A stretch of 64,000 nucleotides of DNA from PWQG01 sp050486205 (GCA_050486205.1 JBJHCW010000004.1:186001-250000); one strand, 5' to 3'; shown: positions 1-8,206, numbered from the stretch's first letter. Numbers and translations: made by a program. The notes: generated by a model not told the origin, from the letters alone.

Positions 1-290
1 GCTTTGGCAGAATATTACTGGCAGTGGTTTTTGCATGGTGCCTGGTGATTTCCTTTGCCTTGGCTCAGCAGACCGCTCAACAGACCGGGCAGCAGGCGAC
101 TGATCAGGATGAGCCGGATGCGGCCGCTGCAGGGCAGGAGATTGATCTGGATACCGGTCCGATAGAGGAAGCGGTAGCGGACACTGATGATCAGGCGGCG
201 GCGGGCGGCAATGCCGGACAATCAGAACGCTTTATACCGTCCGAGCAGATTTCGCAAGACCTGGGTGTGTCCTACCCCGTTGATATCTGA
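1..290 (+). CDS. Small exported acidic protein, 5' end outside window
   Basis: The frame is open to the left edge, so the start codon lies outside the window; a GTG at 24 is the first start inside it. The first ~20 visible residues are hydrophobic and end in FALA, which looks like a signal peptide core and cleavage site. The rest is a low-complexity Q/D/A-rich stretch, followed by a more ordered tail ending SYPVDI. I recognise no domain. It ends 48 bases before the channel protein gene on the same strand, so it is probably the first visible member of that operon and a periplasmic accessory. Function unknown. Confidence 0.6.
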   Translation, partial: FGRILLAVVFAWCLVISFALAQQTAQQTGQQATDQDEPDAAAAGQEIDLDTGPIEEAVADTDDQAAAGGNAGQSERFIPSEQISQDLGVSYPVDI

Positions 291-338
291 TCAACCGCGC
301 ACAGGTCCGGCAGAGTAAAAACCAACAAGGATTCATGC

Positions 339-1157
339 ATGAAACAGAAGTATCTTTCGGAAGTCGTCTACCAGCTTTTTGCTCTGATCATTGCCATTAT
401 TGTTGTCCACGCTGTCTATGTTGCCGTCATCCGGCCCAATGCCGAAGTCATTCTGGAGCAGCAGGCTGCCATGCAGGCGGTGGATGAGTCCTATGTTCCG
501 GATCGTTCAGTCTATGTCATTTTCAAGGACATGGAGCAGGAAATCTGCATCATCCTGTTCTTCTGGGCATTGTCAATTCTTGTCATGAAATCGGTTCGCA
601 CAATGCGAGAGCGTGCCCTGCTGGACCGCACTTTGCTGCAGGCAGGTGATGGCAGCAGTATTCTGCCCGAGGATACGCGTGACCACGCCAGACCCGTACA
701 GGCGTTACCGGAGAAGGAGCGCAAGTATCTGCTGCCGCGGGTGATTCTTGCGGCGCTGCACCGCTTTGGAACAACACGCAGCATCCAGGATACGTCGGCC
801 ACAGTGCGAGACATGTGTGACAGCGAGGCGGAGCGGCTGGAAAGTGAGCTGACCATCATTCGTTATATTGCCTGGGCCATCCCATCAATCGGCTTCCTGG
901 GCACAGTGCGCGGCATTGGTACCGCCCTGGGTCAGGCGCATCAGGCGGTCGCTGGCGACATTGTGGGTGTCACAGTGAGCCTGGGGGTCGCCTTCAACTC
1001 CACGTTTGTGGCCCTGCTGACCAGCATCATGCTGATGTTCCTTCTGCACCAGTTGTCCCTGATGCAGGATCGATTGGTGCTGGATACACACAATTACGCC
1101 GACGAGAACCTGATCCGTTATCTGCAGGTGCCCGAACATGACGGTGACGAGCGATGA
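339..1157 (+). CDS. MotA/TolQ/ExbB-family proton channel protein
   Basis: A 272-residue inner-membrane protein. Hydrophobic segments lie near residues 10-31, 70-84, 172-200 and 207-238. The last two carry the family signature: a proline-glycine turn at 182-185 followed by FLGTVRGIGTAL, then GVAFNSTFVALLTS. Proteins of this family form a channel with an ExbD/TolR/MotB partner and use proton flow to move a periplasmic domain. An AAGGA ribosome site lies about 8 bases before the ATG. The stop overlaps the next start (ATGA). No ordinary ExbD or MotB lies nearby; the two VWA proteins downstream are the likely partners. It is not a flagellar MotA, as no flagellar genes are present. Confidence 0.85.
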   Translation: MKQKYLSEVVYQLFALIIAIIVVHAVYVAVIRPNAEVILEQQAAMQAVDESYVPDRSVYVIFKDMEQEICIILFFWALSILVMKSVRTMRERALLDRTLLQAGDGSSILPEDTRDHARPVQALPEKERKYLLPRVILAALHRFGTTRSIQDTSATVRDMCDSEAERLESELTIIRYIAWAIPSIGFLGTVRGIGTALGQAHQAVAGDIVGVTVSLGVAFNSTFVALLTSIMLMFLLHQLSLMQDRLVLDTHNYADENLIRYLQVPEHDGDER

Positions 1158-2560
1158 GCACCCGCGTGCTGGCACTCAATGATACCGGGGTGTCATTGTG
1201 GGAAGGGCCGAGCCTGATCTGCAACAGTCCTGCCTATATGCTGGTTGAGAACAACAAGGTGGTGTTTGGTGAAGAGGCAGCATTGCGTAGCCGCCTGCTG
1301 CCACTGCAGTGCAACAACAGTTTCTGGTATCGCCTGAATATGGAGCCGCTGCCGCGGTCGCTGGCCAATTTCCGTCACAATGCCGATATCGCTCACGCCC
1401 ACCTGACACACATTGCAGAAACCAGTGAGACTGACGGTGATGTCATCATTGCCGTTCCGGGCAGCCTGGGACGGGAGCAATTGGCACTGCTTGCCGGGCT
1501 GCTGAAGCATACACCCTTCAGGGCCACCGGACTGGTGGATCTGGCGACCGCTGCGGTGGCGGGGCAGCGCATCCGGACAACTGTTGCCCCCGGCGTTCTG
1601 TATCTGGACCTGCATCTTCATCAACTGGTGATCTCGCGAATTGGTGTGGGCAACGACCGGATTGAACGCCAGCAGCTTGTGGCTTCGCCGGACCTGGGCT
1701 GGATACCGCTGTCCAATTCACTGGTGCAACTGGCCACCGACGCCTTCATCCGCCAGTGTCGCTTCAACCCGCGCGACAATGCGCTCTGGGAGCAGGCACT
1801 GTACGACCAGTTGCCCCGATTTCTGGACCAGGGGCTGAACCAGGCTGGCAATGAGCAGGACAATCTGGTGCTGGAGGTCAGCACCGACAACGCACGCCAC
1901 CAGGCCAGGGTGACTGCCGACGCGATGCGCAATCGTCTGCAGCCGGCCTTTCAGAAACTGTTGCAACATGTTCAGACCCTGGCCAGCGAGGAAGCCTGCC
2001 AGGTGTTGATGTCACAGCGCGCTGCCATGTTGCCGGGACTGGCGGAGTTTCTTGCCTCGCACCTGCCGAAGAATGTGCAGGTGGTAGCCGATCCGGTATC
2101 GCTGGCGGCGCTGAGCCAGGCGTGCCTTGCCATCAGTGACCAGTTTCTGGATGCCGGTGGCAATGTGCGCTTTCTCACCGCCCTGACCCTCAGTGATGCG
2201 GACAGCATGACGGCGCAATCTGCACGTGCGCCTGCCGATCGGGTTGAGCCCGAGCCTGACCCCACACACATTCTGCACGAACACATGGCCTGGCGCCTCA
2301 ATGGTGGTATTGATCTGGTTGCCGGTGACAGTGGCGCCCTGCGCGTGATCGCAAGCGCGCCCGGAGCACAGGACGGCGCGCTGCTGGGAAGAATTTCCGC
2401 AATCGAGGGTCAGATTCTTTTGCAGACCAGCAAAAGTGGCCTGATGGTCAATGGGGTGCCAGTGACGGGTGAGAGCCCGCTGGCGCTTGGTGACAGCCTG
2501 GGCACAGAATTGGTCAATGACAGTTTGCGGTTGATCCGGGTGCACGATGGCCAAGGGTAG
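1154..2560 (+). CDS. Actin/Hsp70-fold-like protein with C-terminal FHA-like domain
   Basis: 468 residues with no signal peptide, so probably cytoplasmic. Residues ~95-138 read like the DnaK/actin core (VIIAVPGSLGREQ, then GLVDLATAAVAG, matching the VP...NEPTAAALAYG pattern of Hsp70). The next strand, LYLDLHLHQLVIS (~149-161), sits where Hsp70 has a glycine-rich phosphate loop, but the glycines are missing, so ATP binding may be weak or lost. Residues ~380-468 look like an FHA-type beta sandwich (GLMVNGVPVTGESPLALGDS). The gene overlaps its neighbours at both ends (4 and 14 bases), which argues that it works with the ExbB-like and VWA proteins, perhaps as a cytoplasmic regulator. The fold assignment is inference. 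Confidence 0.55.
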   Translation: MSTRVLALNDTGVSLWEGPSLICNSPAYMLVENNKVVFGEEAALRSRLLPLQCNNSFWYRLNMEPLPRSLANFRHNADIAHAHLTHIAETSETDGDVIIAVPGSLGREQLALLAGLLKHTPFRATGLVDLATAAVAGQRIRTTVAPGVLYLDLHLHQLVISRIGVGNDRIERQQLVASPDLGWIPLSNSLVQLATDAFIRQCRFNPRDNALWEQALYDQLPRFLDQGLNQAGNEQDNLVLEVSTDNARHQARVTADAMRNRLQPAFQKLLQHVQTLASEEACQVLMSQRAAMLPGLAEFLASHLPKNVQVVADPVSLAALSQACLAISDQFLDAGGNVRFLTALTLSDADSMTAQSARAPADRVEPEPDPTHILHEHMAWRLNGGIDLVAGDSGALRVIASAPGAQDGALLGRISAIEGQILLQTSKSGLMVNGVPVTGESPLALGDSLGTELVNDSLRLIRVHDGQG

Positions 2561-3650
2561 AAAAAAGCGCGGCATATTCAATCCGCTGAGCCTGGCGTTC
2601 CTGGACGTTATGTCCTGCGGCTTTGGCGCGGTTGTGTTGCTGTTTCTGATTCTTGACCACACGGCACGCGACCAGGTGGATCGGGCGGATCCCGTGTTGC
2701 AGGCCGAGGTCATGCTGCTGGATGAGGAAATCCGCGACGGTGAGGAGATGCTGGCGCGTCTGCGCAATACCCTGGCCGAGGTCAGTCTGGAAGTGGTGGA
2801 TGCCCAGGGCAGGGCTGATCGGATGCAACGGGAGGTGGAGGAGCTTGTTCGTCAGCTGTCCGAGATGGAGGGTGACACCCTTGCCAGCGAGGAAAGCATT
2901 GAGCAGCTTCGGGCCGATATCCAGGCGCTGGAAGAGGACATCATTCGCATGCAGGCCAGTGCACAGGAGGAGGTGGGACGTGATGCCCGCGCCTTTCTGG
3001 GTGACGGCGACCGGCAGTACCTGTCCGGGATGTACATGGGTGGCAACCGGATTCTGATACTGGTGGATATGTCGGCGAGCATGCTGGATGAAACCCTGGT
3101 CAATATCATCCGCATTCGCAACATGTCCGATGAAAACAAGCGCCGGGCGCAGAAGTGGCAGCGCACGGTGAGCATCGTGGACTGGCTGACCAGTCAGTTG
3201 CCTGTTGCCAGTCAGTACCAGGTGTATGGTTTCAACGAAACGGTGTTCCCGATTCTGGACGGCACTGATGGATCCTGGCTGGAGGTGGCAGACCAGGATG
3301 AAATCAATGAAGTGGTGCGTCGCTTGCGCAATGAATGGGTGCCCGAGCGCGGCAACAACCTGCAGGCCGCTTTCCAGCACGTGGCCAGCATGCAACCGCG
3401 GCCAGACAACGTTTATCTGATCACCGACAGCCTGCCCACGCGCTCAAACCGCCCGCCGCGCAACCCCCTGATCACGCCACGGGAACGACTGGAGCTTTAT
3501 TGGGAGGCGGTTGAATCGCTTCCGGCCAATGTGCCGGTCAATACCATATTGTTGCCGATGGAAGGTGACCCGAGCGCCGCTGCCGTATTCTGGGAGCTGG
3601 CCATAATGACACGTGGATCCTTCATCTCACCTGCGAAGGACTGGCCCTGA
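2547..3650 (+). CDS. Membrane-anchored VWA-domain protein 1
   Basis: 367 residues. A basic N-terminus is followed by one membrane segment (~15-37) containing FLDVMSCGFGA, with an aspartate (D20) near the membrane as in ExbD/MotB proteins. Residues ~45-145 are heptad-rich and acidic, a predicted coiled coil. A von Willebrand A domain follows, with the metal-binding motif DMSAS at 174-178. By topology the VWA domain should be periplasmic. The ATG lies 14 bases inside the preceding gene. The anchor closely resembles that of the next gene, so the two probably form a paralogous pair acting with the ExbB-like channel. No substrate can be inferred. Confidence 0.7.
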   Translation: MAKGRKKRGIFNPLSLAFLDVMSCGFGAVVLLFLILDHTARDQVDRADPVLQAEVMLLDEEIRDGEEMLARLRNTLAEVSLEVVDAQGRADRMQREVEELVRQLSEMEGDTLASEESIEQLRADIQALEEDIIRMQASAQEEVGRDARAFLGDGDRQYLSGMYMGGNRILILVDMSASMLDETLVNIIRIRNMSDENKRRAQKWQRTVSIVDWLTSQLPVASQYQVYGFNETVFPILDGTDGSWLEVADQDEINEVVRRLRNEWVPERGNNLQAAFQHVASMQPRPDNVYLITDSLPTRSNRPPRNPLITPRERLELYWEAVESLPANVPVNTILLPMEGDPSAAAVFWELAIMTRGSFISPAKDWP

Positions 3651-4645
3651 TGCGAAGACGACGCGAGCCTGAAACGTCAAATATTTCCTTTCTGGACGTC
3701 ATCTCCTGTGGTTTCGGTGCCATCATCCTTTTGCTGATGATCACCGAGAGCTCGGTGCCGGTGACACTGGATACCGTGCCCACGCCGGAGGAGTTGCCAG
3801 TGGCCGAAATGCAGCAGGAGCTGTTTGAGGTTCGTGGTGAAACCGAGGTACTGAATCGTGAGTTGAACGCCCGGCGCGAACAACTGTCCACCTATGAGCA
3901 GCGAATCGCGCGGCTCAGGGATGAGCTGTCGGATGTGCAGGGTCGTTTCCAGACCGCGCGCCAGATGTCGCTTGAGCGAGTGGAGGAAGAGGGGCGACTG
4001 GCGCTGGCACAGCAGATGCTCAGTGATGAGCAGCAGCGTTTGCTGGGACAGGACTTCACCAGCGACAGCAGTATGATTGGTGGTATCCCGGTGGACAGTG
4101 AATACATCATTTTTATTATCGATACCTCGGGTAGCATGTTCTTCAATACCTGGCCCAGGGTGTTGGCGATGATCGAGGAAGTGCTGGACGTGCATCCGGA
4201 AGTCAGGGGTATTCAGGTCATGAACGACATGGGTGACTATATGTACCCGTCATTCCGGGGCCAGTGGATTCCGGACACACGGGCGCGTCGGACCAACATC
4301 CTCAACACACTGCGCAACTGGTCACCGTTCAGCAACAGCAGTCCGGTGGAGGGTATCACCCGTGCTATCAACACCTATGCCAGCCGTGAACACCGTGTCA
4401 GTATTTATGTGTTTGGTGACGACTTCCTGCCGGGCGGATCAATCACCCGCGTGATTGAAACCGTTGACCGGCTCAATCCGCGGGATGAGAATGGTAATCC
4501 CATGGTGAGGATACACGCAGTCGGTTTTCCGGTATTGTTCCAGTTACCGGCGCGTCAGCAGGAGAGCCTGTACAATTTTGCCACATTGATGCGTGAGCTT
4601 ACCCAGCGCAATGGCGGCAGCTTTGTTGGACTCAATGCGTATTGA
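3650..4645 (+). CDS. Membrane-anchored VWA-domain protein 2
   Basis: 331 residues; the start codon shares one base with the previous stop (TGATG). It has the same architecture as its neighbour: an arginine-rich N-terminus, a membrane segment (~13-32) with FLDVISCGFGA and an aspartate at D16, a coiled coil (~50-130), and a VWA domain with a complete DTSGS metal-binding motif at 158-162. The anchor motif is nearly identical in the two proteins while the rest has diverged, so the anchor is probably the conserved functional contact, most simply with the ExbB-like channel. An 87-base gap follows before the lipoprotein genes. Confidence 0.7.
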   Translation: MRRRREPETSNISFLDVISCGFGAIILLLMITESSVPVTLDTVPTPEELPVAEMQQELFEVRGETEVLNRELNARREQLSTYEQRIARLRDELSDVQGRFQTARQMSLERVEEEGRLALAQQMLSDEQQRLLGQDFTSDSSMIGGIPVDSEYIIFIIDTSGSMFFNTWPRVLAMIEEVLDVHPEVRGIQVMNDMGDYMYPSFRGQWIPDTRARRTNILNTLRNWSPFSNSSPVEGITRAINTYASREHRVSIYVFGDDFLPGGSITRVIETVDRLNPRDENGNPMVRIHAVGFPVLFQLPARQQESLYNFATLMRELTQRNGGSFVGLNAY

Positions 4646-4686
4646 TCACGCAAGGTTATGACCGGTACCACGGGCTCCTGACAGGG

Positions 4687-4730
4687 GTTGAAATGAAGGT
4701 GTTGAAATGAAGGTGCTGAATTGGAAGGTG
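4687..4730 (+). repeat. Three tandem ~14-bp repeats carrying SD-like AAGG
   Basis: The unit GTTGAAATGAAGGT occurs at 4687-4700 and again exactly at 4701-4714. A degenerate third copy (GCTGAATTGGAAGGTG) runs to 4730. Each copy carries an AAGG core, and the last one lies just before the ATG at 4733, so it can act as the ribosome site of the lipoprotein gene. Confidence 0.75.
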
Positions 4731-4732
4731 CA

Positions 4733-5356
4733 ATGATGTCGAACAGTAAATATCTGATCCGTGTCTGGTTGCTCACCGCAAGTGCCCTGCTGCTCAGTGC
4801 CTGCGGCGCCAGTTCGGTGGTTGTGGATGGCAGTTATCCGCGCCCCAATGTGGGGCAGATGCCGCTCCACCTGGGTGTGGTGTACAACGAGGAGCTGCTC
4901 GGGCACCGATATGTTGAGTATTCGGATCGTAACCGGGAAGAGTATCTGGTCAACAGCGGTCGTTCTCATATGGAATTGTTCAATACGATACTGCCCGCCA
5001 TGTTTGACCGGGTGGTAGTCCTTGATTCACTGGAGGCAGCACAGGAAGCCGGTGTGGATGCGGTATTCGTGCCGCGCATTGATGAGTTCCAATTGGCATT
5101 GCCGCAGAAGACCCGGCTGGATGTTTACGAGGTCTGGATCCGTTACAACATGCGGTTGACCTCGCCCGCCGGCAATACCATAGCTGACTGGGTGATGACC
5201 GCCTACGGCAAGGTACCGCAGGAGACCATGCGCGGCTCCGAGCGAAGTATCAATGATGCAACAGTAGCAGCTTTGCGTGATCTCGGTTCGAGTTTCACGC
5301 TCGGTTTCAGCAGCGTACCCGATGTCCGTGACTGGTTGGTGGCACAAGCGCCGTGA
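4733..5356 (+). CDS. Predicted lipoprotein A of the envelope cluster
   Basis: 207 residues with a lipoprotein signal peptide ending in LLLSAC (Cys24). I chose ATG 4733 because GGAAGG lies 4-5 bases upstream; ATG 4736 and TTG 4721 are alternatives. The mature part has alternating strands and helices, including RHYV-, FDRVVVL- and VPRIDEFQ-like stretches, reminiscent of small outer-membrane lipoproteins with a CsgG/FlgO-like fold, but I cannot name the family. It is followed after 21 bases by a second lipoprotein, so the two probably act together in the periplasm or outer membrane. Confidence 0.6.
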   Translation: MMSNSKYLIRVWLLTASALLLSACGASSVVVDGSYPRPNVGQMPLHLGVVYNEELLGHRYVEYSDRNREEYLVNSGRSHMELFNTILPAMFDRVVVLDSLEAAQEAGVDAVFVPRIDEFQLALPQKTRLDVYEVWIRYNMRLTSPAGNTIADWVMTAYGKVPQETMRGSERSINDATVAALRDLGSSFTLGFSSVPDVRDWLVAQAP

Positions 5357-5377
5357 CCGGGCCCGGCGGGAGGAAAC

Positions 5378-6049
5378 ATGACAAAAACAGAGCGATTGCT
5401 GGTTGGTGCGGCCCTGGGTGCCGCGCTGGTTGCGGGGTTGGCTGGCTGTACCAGCACCACCATTGACGAATTCCGTCAGGGTGAGACCGGCATAAACGCC
5501 GAGGAAACCGTAGTCATTCTGGGCCGCCGACAGGGCAGCAACTACGAGACCAGTGCCAGTTTTGTGCAGTGTGTGGGTGATCGAATGGGGCGCGGTCGCG
5601 ACGGCCTGGCCGTTGTGCCTGAGCAGGACTTTATCGATTCGCTGTTCCCCTGGTTTGAACCTCGCACCGCGCCCATGCGCAGTGAGGATCTGGCCCAGTT
5701 GATGTCCCAGCCGCTGGTCACCCAGCGCATCAATGAATTTGGTATCCGCTACATCATCTGGCTTGATGGCCAGACCGAAACCACCAGTCGGGCCGGCTCC
5801 ATGTCCTGTTCCATTGGTCCCTATGGTGGTGGTTGTTTCGGGTTTGGCACCTGGGAGGATGATTCCAGCTATGAGGCCCGCATCTGGGATGTGACCGATT
5901 ATCGGGCTGTTGGCACCATCAGCGCGGATGCCACCGGTCAGTCCTATATGCCGGCTGTGGTGGTACCGATACCGCTGATTGCACGGGTCGAAGCCAATGC
6001 CTGCAACAGCCTGGCCAACCAGCTGAAGAGTTTTGTCAACGGCGGTTGA
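5378..6049 (+). CDS. Predicted lipoprotein B of the envelope cluster
   Basis: 223 residues, preceded by a strong GGGAGG ribosome site. The signal peptide ends in GLAGC (Cys24). The mature protein has three further cysteines, at FVQCVG, MSCSIG and GGCFGFG, that could form periplasmic disulfides. The phrases ARIWDV and DATGQSY are typical of beta-strand-rich envelope proteins. I do not recognise the family. It sits between another lipoprotein and an M48 protease lipoprotein, suggesting a joint role in envelope assembly or quality control; this is inference from position only. Confidence 0.6.
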   Translation: MTKTERLLVGAALGAALVAGLAGCTSTTIDEFRQGETGINAEETVVILGRRQGSNYETSASFVQCVGDRMGRGRDGLAVVPEQDFIDSLFPWFEPRTAPMRSEDLAQLMSQPLVTQRINEFGIRYIIWLDGQTETTSRAGSMSCSIGPYGGGCFGFGTWEDDSSYEARIWDVTDYRAVGTISADATGQSYMPAVVVPIPLIARVEANACNSLANQLKSFVNGG

Positions 6050-6104
6050 TGTCGATGCCAACGACAACGCCAAAGACGTCAACGCAAAAAAGAGGTGTCT
6101 GGTG

Positions 6105-7550
6105 ATGAGAATTCTGGCACTTGTGCTGTCCGCGGTGTTGCTGGCATCCTGCGCGGTCAACCCCGCTACCGGCCGCGGCAATCTGGTGACCATGAGCCAG
6201 AGCCGCGAGATGTCCATCGGGCAGGAAGAACACGAAAAAGTCATGTCCTCAATGCCTGTCATCCAGGAAGAGGCGTTGGCCGCCTATGTGGATGAAGTGG
6301 GTCAGCGCCTGGTCGCCGGCAGCCATCGTCCCGACCTGGAATTCACCTTCACTGTCATCGACAGCCCCGAAATCAATGCCTTTGCCTTGCCCGGCGGCTT
6401 TGTCTACATCAATCGTGGCCTGCTGGCTTTCCTGAAGTCAGAAGACGAGCTGGCGGCAGTGCTGGCACACGAGATAGGCCACATCACTGCGCGCCACGCG
6501 GTGCAGCAACACGCGCGTGGCACACTTGGCAGCACAGCGGCGGGTGTGGGCGGTTTTGTGGCCGCTGTTGCCACCGGTAATGTCTATATCGGCTCTGAGC
6601 TGGCACAGGTCGGCTCCATGTGGGCGCAGGCCGGCGTCAGTGGTTTCGGACGTGAACATGAACTGGAAGCGGACAGCCTGGGCGCGGAGTATCTGTATAA
6701 CGCCGGATACAACCCCCGCGCCATGATTGATGTGCTGTCGGTGCTGAAAAGCCAGGAGGATTTCAATGTCCGGGTGGCCGGTCGCCGGGCAGGGTATCAT
6801 GGCCTGTTCGCCACCCACCCGCGCAATGACCAGCGCCTGCAACAGGCGATTGCCCGCGCAGGTGAGCTGCCCGAGGACCAGGTGCGCGAGACCGATCCGG
6901 CGGTATTCCGTCAGCACATCGATGGCATGGTATTTGGTGAGCGGCGCGGTGGTCAGGGCCGGAACCGGTATTATCAGGACACACTCGGTTACACACTGGT
7001 GTTTCCCGATGACTGGCAGGTCAACGAGACCATCACTTCGGTCACGGGCAGCAAGTCTGACGCGGCAACATTGCGCGTGGAAGCCCAGCGCCTGAGCGAG
7101 CGCAAGGCGCCACACCAGTTCATGCGCGAGAACCTGGGTTACGATGACCTGCAACAGACCGAGATATTGAGCCAGTACCGGCTGGAAGGTTTTACCGGTA
7201 TCCGGACAAACCCCGATTCGGGCAATCATCAGCGTATTGCGGTCATCTACATGGGCCTGCGCGCCTTCATCTTTACCGGCGAGGTGCATGATGCCGAGCG
7301 TAAGGATGAGCTGGATCGACTGCTGATGGCCTCCATCCGCAGCTTCCGCGCCATTCAGGGCGGCGAGCGCGCGGGCGGCAGCGGCGACTTGCGGATCCGT
7401 TACGTGCAGGTTGGTGATAACTTCAGCTGGCCGGCTCTTGCGCGCCAGAGTCGGGTACCTCAATATCCGGAGGAGACCTTGCGCTTGCTCAATGGATATT
7501 ATCCCGTCGGGAATCCGCAGCCGGGTGAATGGATCAAGATACTGCAGTAA
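6105..7550 (+). CDS. M48-family zinc metalloprotease lipoprotein (BepA/LoiP-like) with LysM-like tail
   Basis: 481 residues from ATG 6105, chosen because AGAGG lies 9 bases upstream and the lipoprotein signal (LLASC, Cys16) then begins at once. The upstream GTG at 6033 would add a hydrophilic leader. The catalytic HEIGH motif is at 122-126, and HELEADSLGAEY supplies the third zinc ligand. Family members degrade or chaperone misfolded outer-membrane proteins in the periplasm. After the protease domain there is a second domain (~280-420), and the last ~50 residues (VGDNFSWPALARQ ... LNGYYPVGNPQPGEWIKIL) resemble a LysM peptidoglycan-binding module. The upstream lipoproteins may be substrates or partners. 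Confidence 0.85.
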   Translation: MRILALVLSAVLLASCAVNPATGRGNLVTMSQSREMSIGQEEHEKVMSSMPVIQEEALAAYVDEVGQRLVAGSHRPDLEFTFTVIDSPEINAFALPGGFVYINRGLLAFLKSEDELAAVLAHEIGHITARHAVQQHARGTLGSTAAGVGGFVAAVATGNVYIGSELAQVGSMWAQAGVSGFGREHELEADSLGAEYLYNAGYNPRAMIDVLSVLKSQEDFNVRVAGRRAGYHGLFATHPRNDQRLQQAIARAGELPEDQVRETDPAVFRQHIDGMVFGERRGGQGRNRYYQDTLGYTLVFPDDWQVNETITSVTGSKSDAATLRVEAQRLSERKAPHQFMRENLGYDDLQQTEILSQYRLEGFTGIRTNPDSGNHQRIAVIYMGLRAFIFTGEVHDAERKDELDRLLMASIRSFRAIQGGERAGGSGDLRIRYVQVGDNFSWPALARQSRVPQYPEETLRLLNGYYPVGNPQPGEWIKILQ

Positions 7551-7580
7551 TCCCCCTGTGACTGTATTCACCAAATTGGG

Positions 7581-7607
7581 TTGGACATTGCCTTTGTTGC
7601 CTAATAT
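7581..7607 (+). promoter_or_regulatory. Candidate promoter for the bactofilin gene
   Basis: TTGGAC at 7581-7586 and TAATAT at 7602-7607, separated by 15 bases, which is short. It lies in the only gap between the M48 gene and the bactofilin gene, 33 bases upstream of the start codon. Confidence 0.35.
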
Positions 7608-7639
7608 GCTCTGAGGCCGACCATCTGTATCAGTTATCA

Positions 7640-8206
7640 ATGGTGAACAACATGTTTGACAGAAACAAAGGCAATAAACCCGAGAATGACGAGACACAGA
7701 CACCCATAGGCACTGCGCCTGATTCGCGTTCATCAGGCAGCACGGCTGGCAGCTCAAAACCGGCTGGTTCCACGAGCAGTTCCAGGGCCTCCATCGGTTC
7801 AACAATCCGGATCAAGGGAGACATCAGCGGTGATGAAAACCTGCTGATTGAAGGGCGTGTTGAAGGCACGGTCACGCTTGCCGATCATGAATTGATCATC
7901 GGTAAAACCGGTAACGTCAGTGCTGACCTGACGGCCAAGGCCATCCGCGTTGATGGTGAAGTCCAGGGCGACATCACCGGCAAGGAAAAGGTTTTCTTGT
8001 CGAGCACCAGTCACACCAAGGGCAATATCGTCACGCCAAAGATGACTCTGGAGGAAGGTGCACGGTTCAAGGGCAGTATTGATATCGACCCCGCTCATGC
8101 CAGCGGTGCTGCTGCGCCCCGACCGGTAGCGATGGATTCAAAACCCATGGATTCCAAACCAATCGATTCCAAACCGGCCGGGTCTGCGGGCGGAAAATCA
8201 TCCTGA
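7640..8206 (+). CDS. Bactofilin (CcmA/BacA-type cytoskeletal protein)
   Basis: 188 residues. Bactofilins polymerise without nucleotide into filaments that organise cell-wall and envelope enzymes. The core (~53-150) is the expected run of short right-handed beta-helix repeats with regularly spaced glycines (IKGDISGDENLLIEGRVEG, RVDGEVQGDITG). The N-terminal ~50 residues are Ser/Thr/Gly-rich and disordered. The C-terminal tail contains three near-perfect DSKP repeats and looks disordered. ATG 7640 is used; ATG 7652 (MFDRNKG) is possible, and neither has a strong ribosome site. It follows the envelope protease by 89 bases and has its own promoter candidate. Confidence 0.88.
   Translation: MVNNMFDRNKGNKPENDETQTPIGTAPDSRSSGSTAGSSKPAGSTSSSRASIGSTIRIKGDISGDENLLIEGRVEGTVTLADHELIIGKTGNVSADLTAKAIRVDGEVQGDITGKEKVFLSSTSHTKGNIVTPKMTLEEGARFKGSIDIDPAHASGAAAPRPVAMDSKPMDSKPIDSKPAGSAGGKSS

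Noticed and set aside
339..1157. Flagellar stator MotA
   Set aside because: No MotB with an OmpA domain and no flagellar genes lie nearby; length and motifs fit ExbB/TolQ better.
339..4645. Zorya-type phage defence system
   Set aside because: Zorya also has a MotA-like protein, but it needs a ZorB OmpA-like partner and helicase/nuclease genes. None is here, and the partners are VWA and actin-like proteins.
5027..7805. Two long minus-strand frames (about 410 and 455 codons)
   Set aside because: They are antisense to the lipoprotein and M48 protease genes, which have signal peptides, ribosome sites and catalytic motifs.
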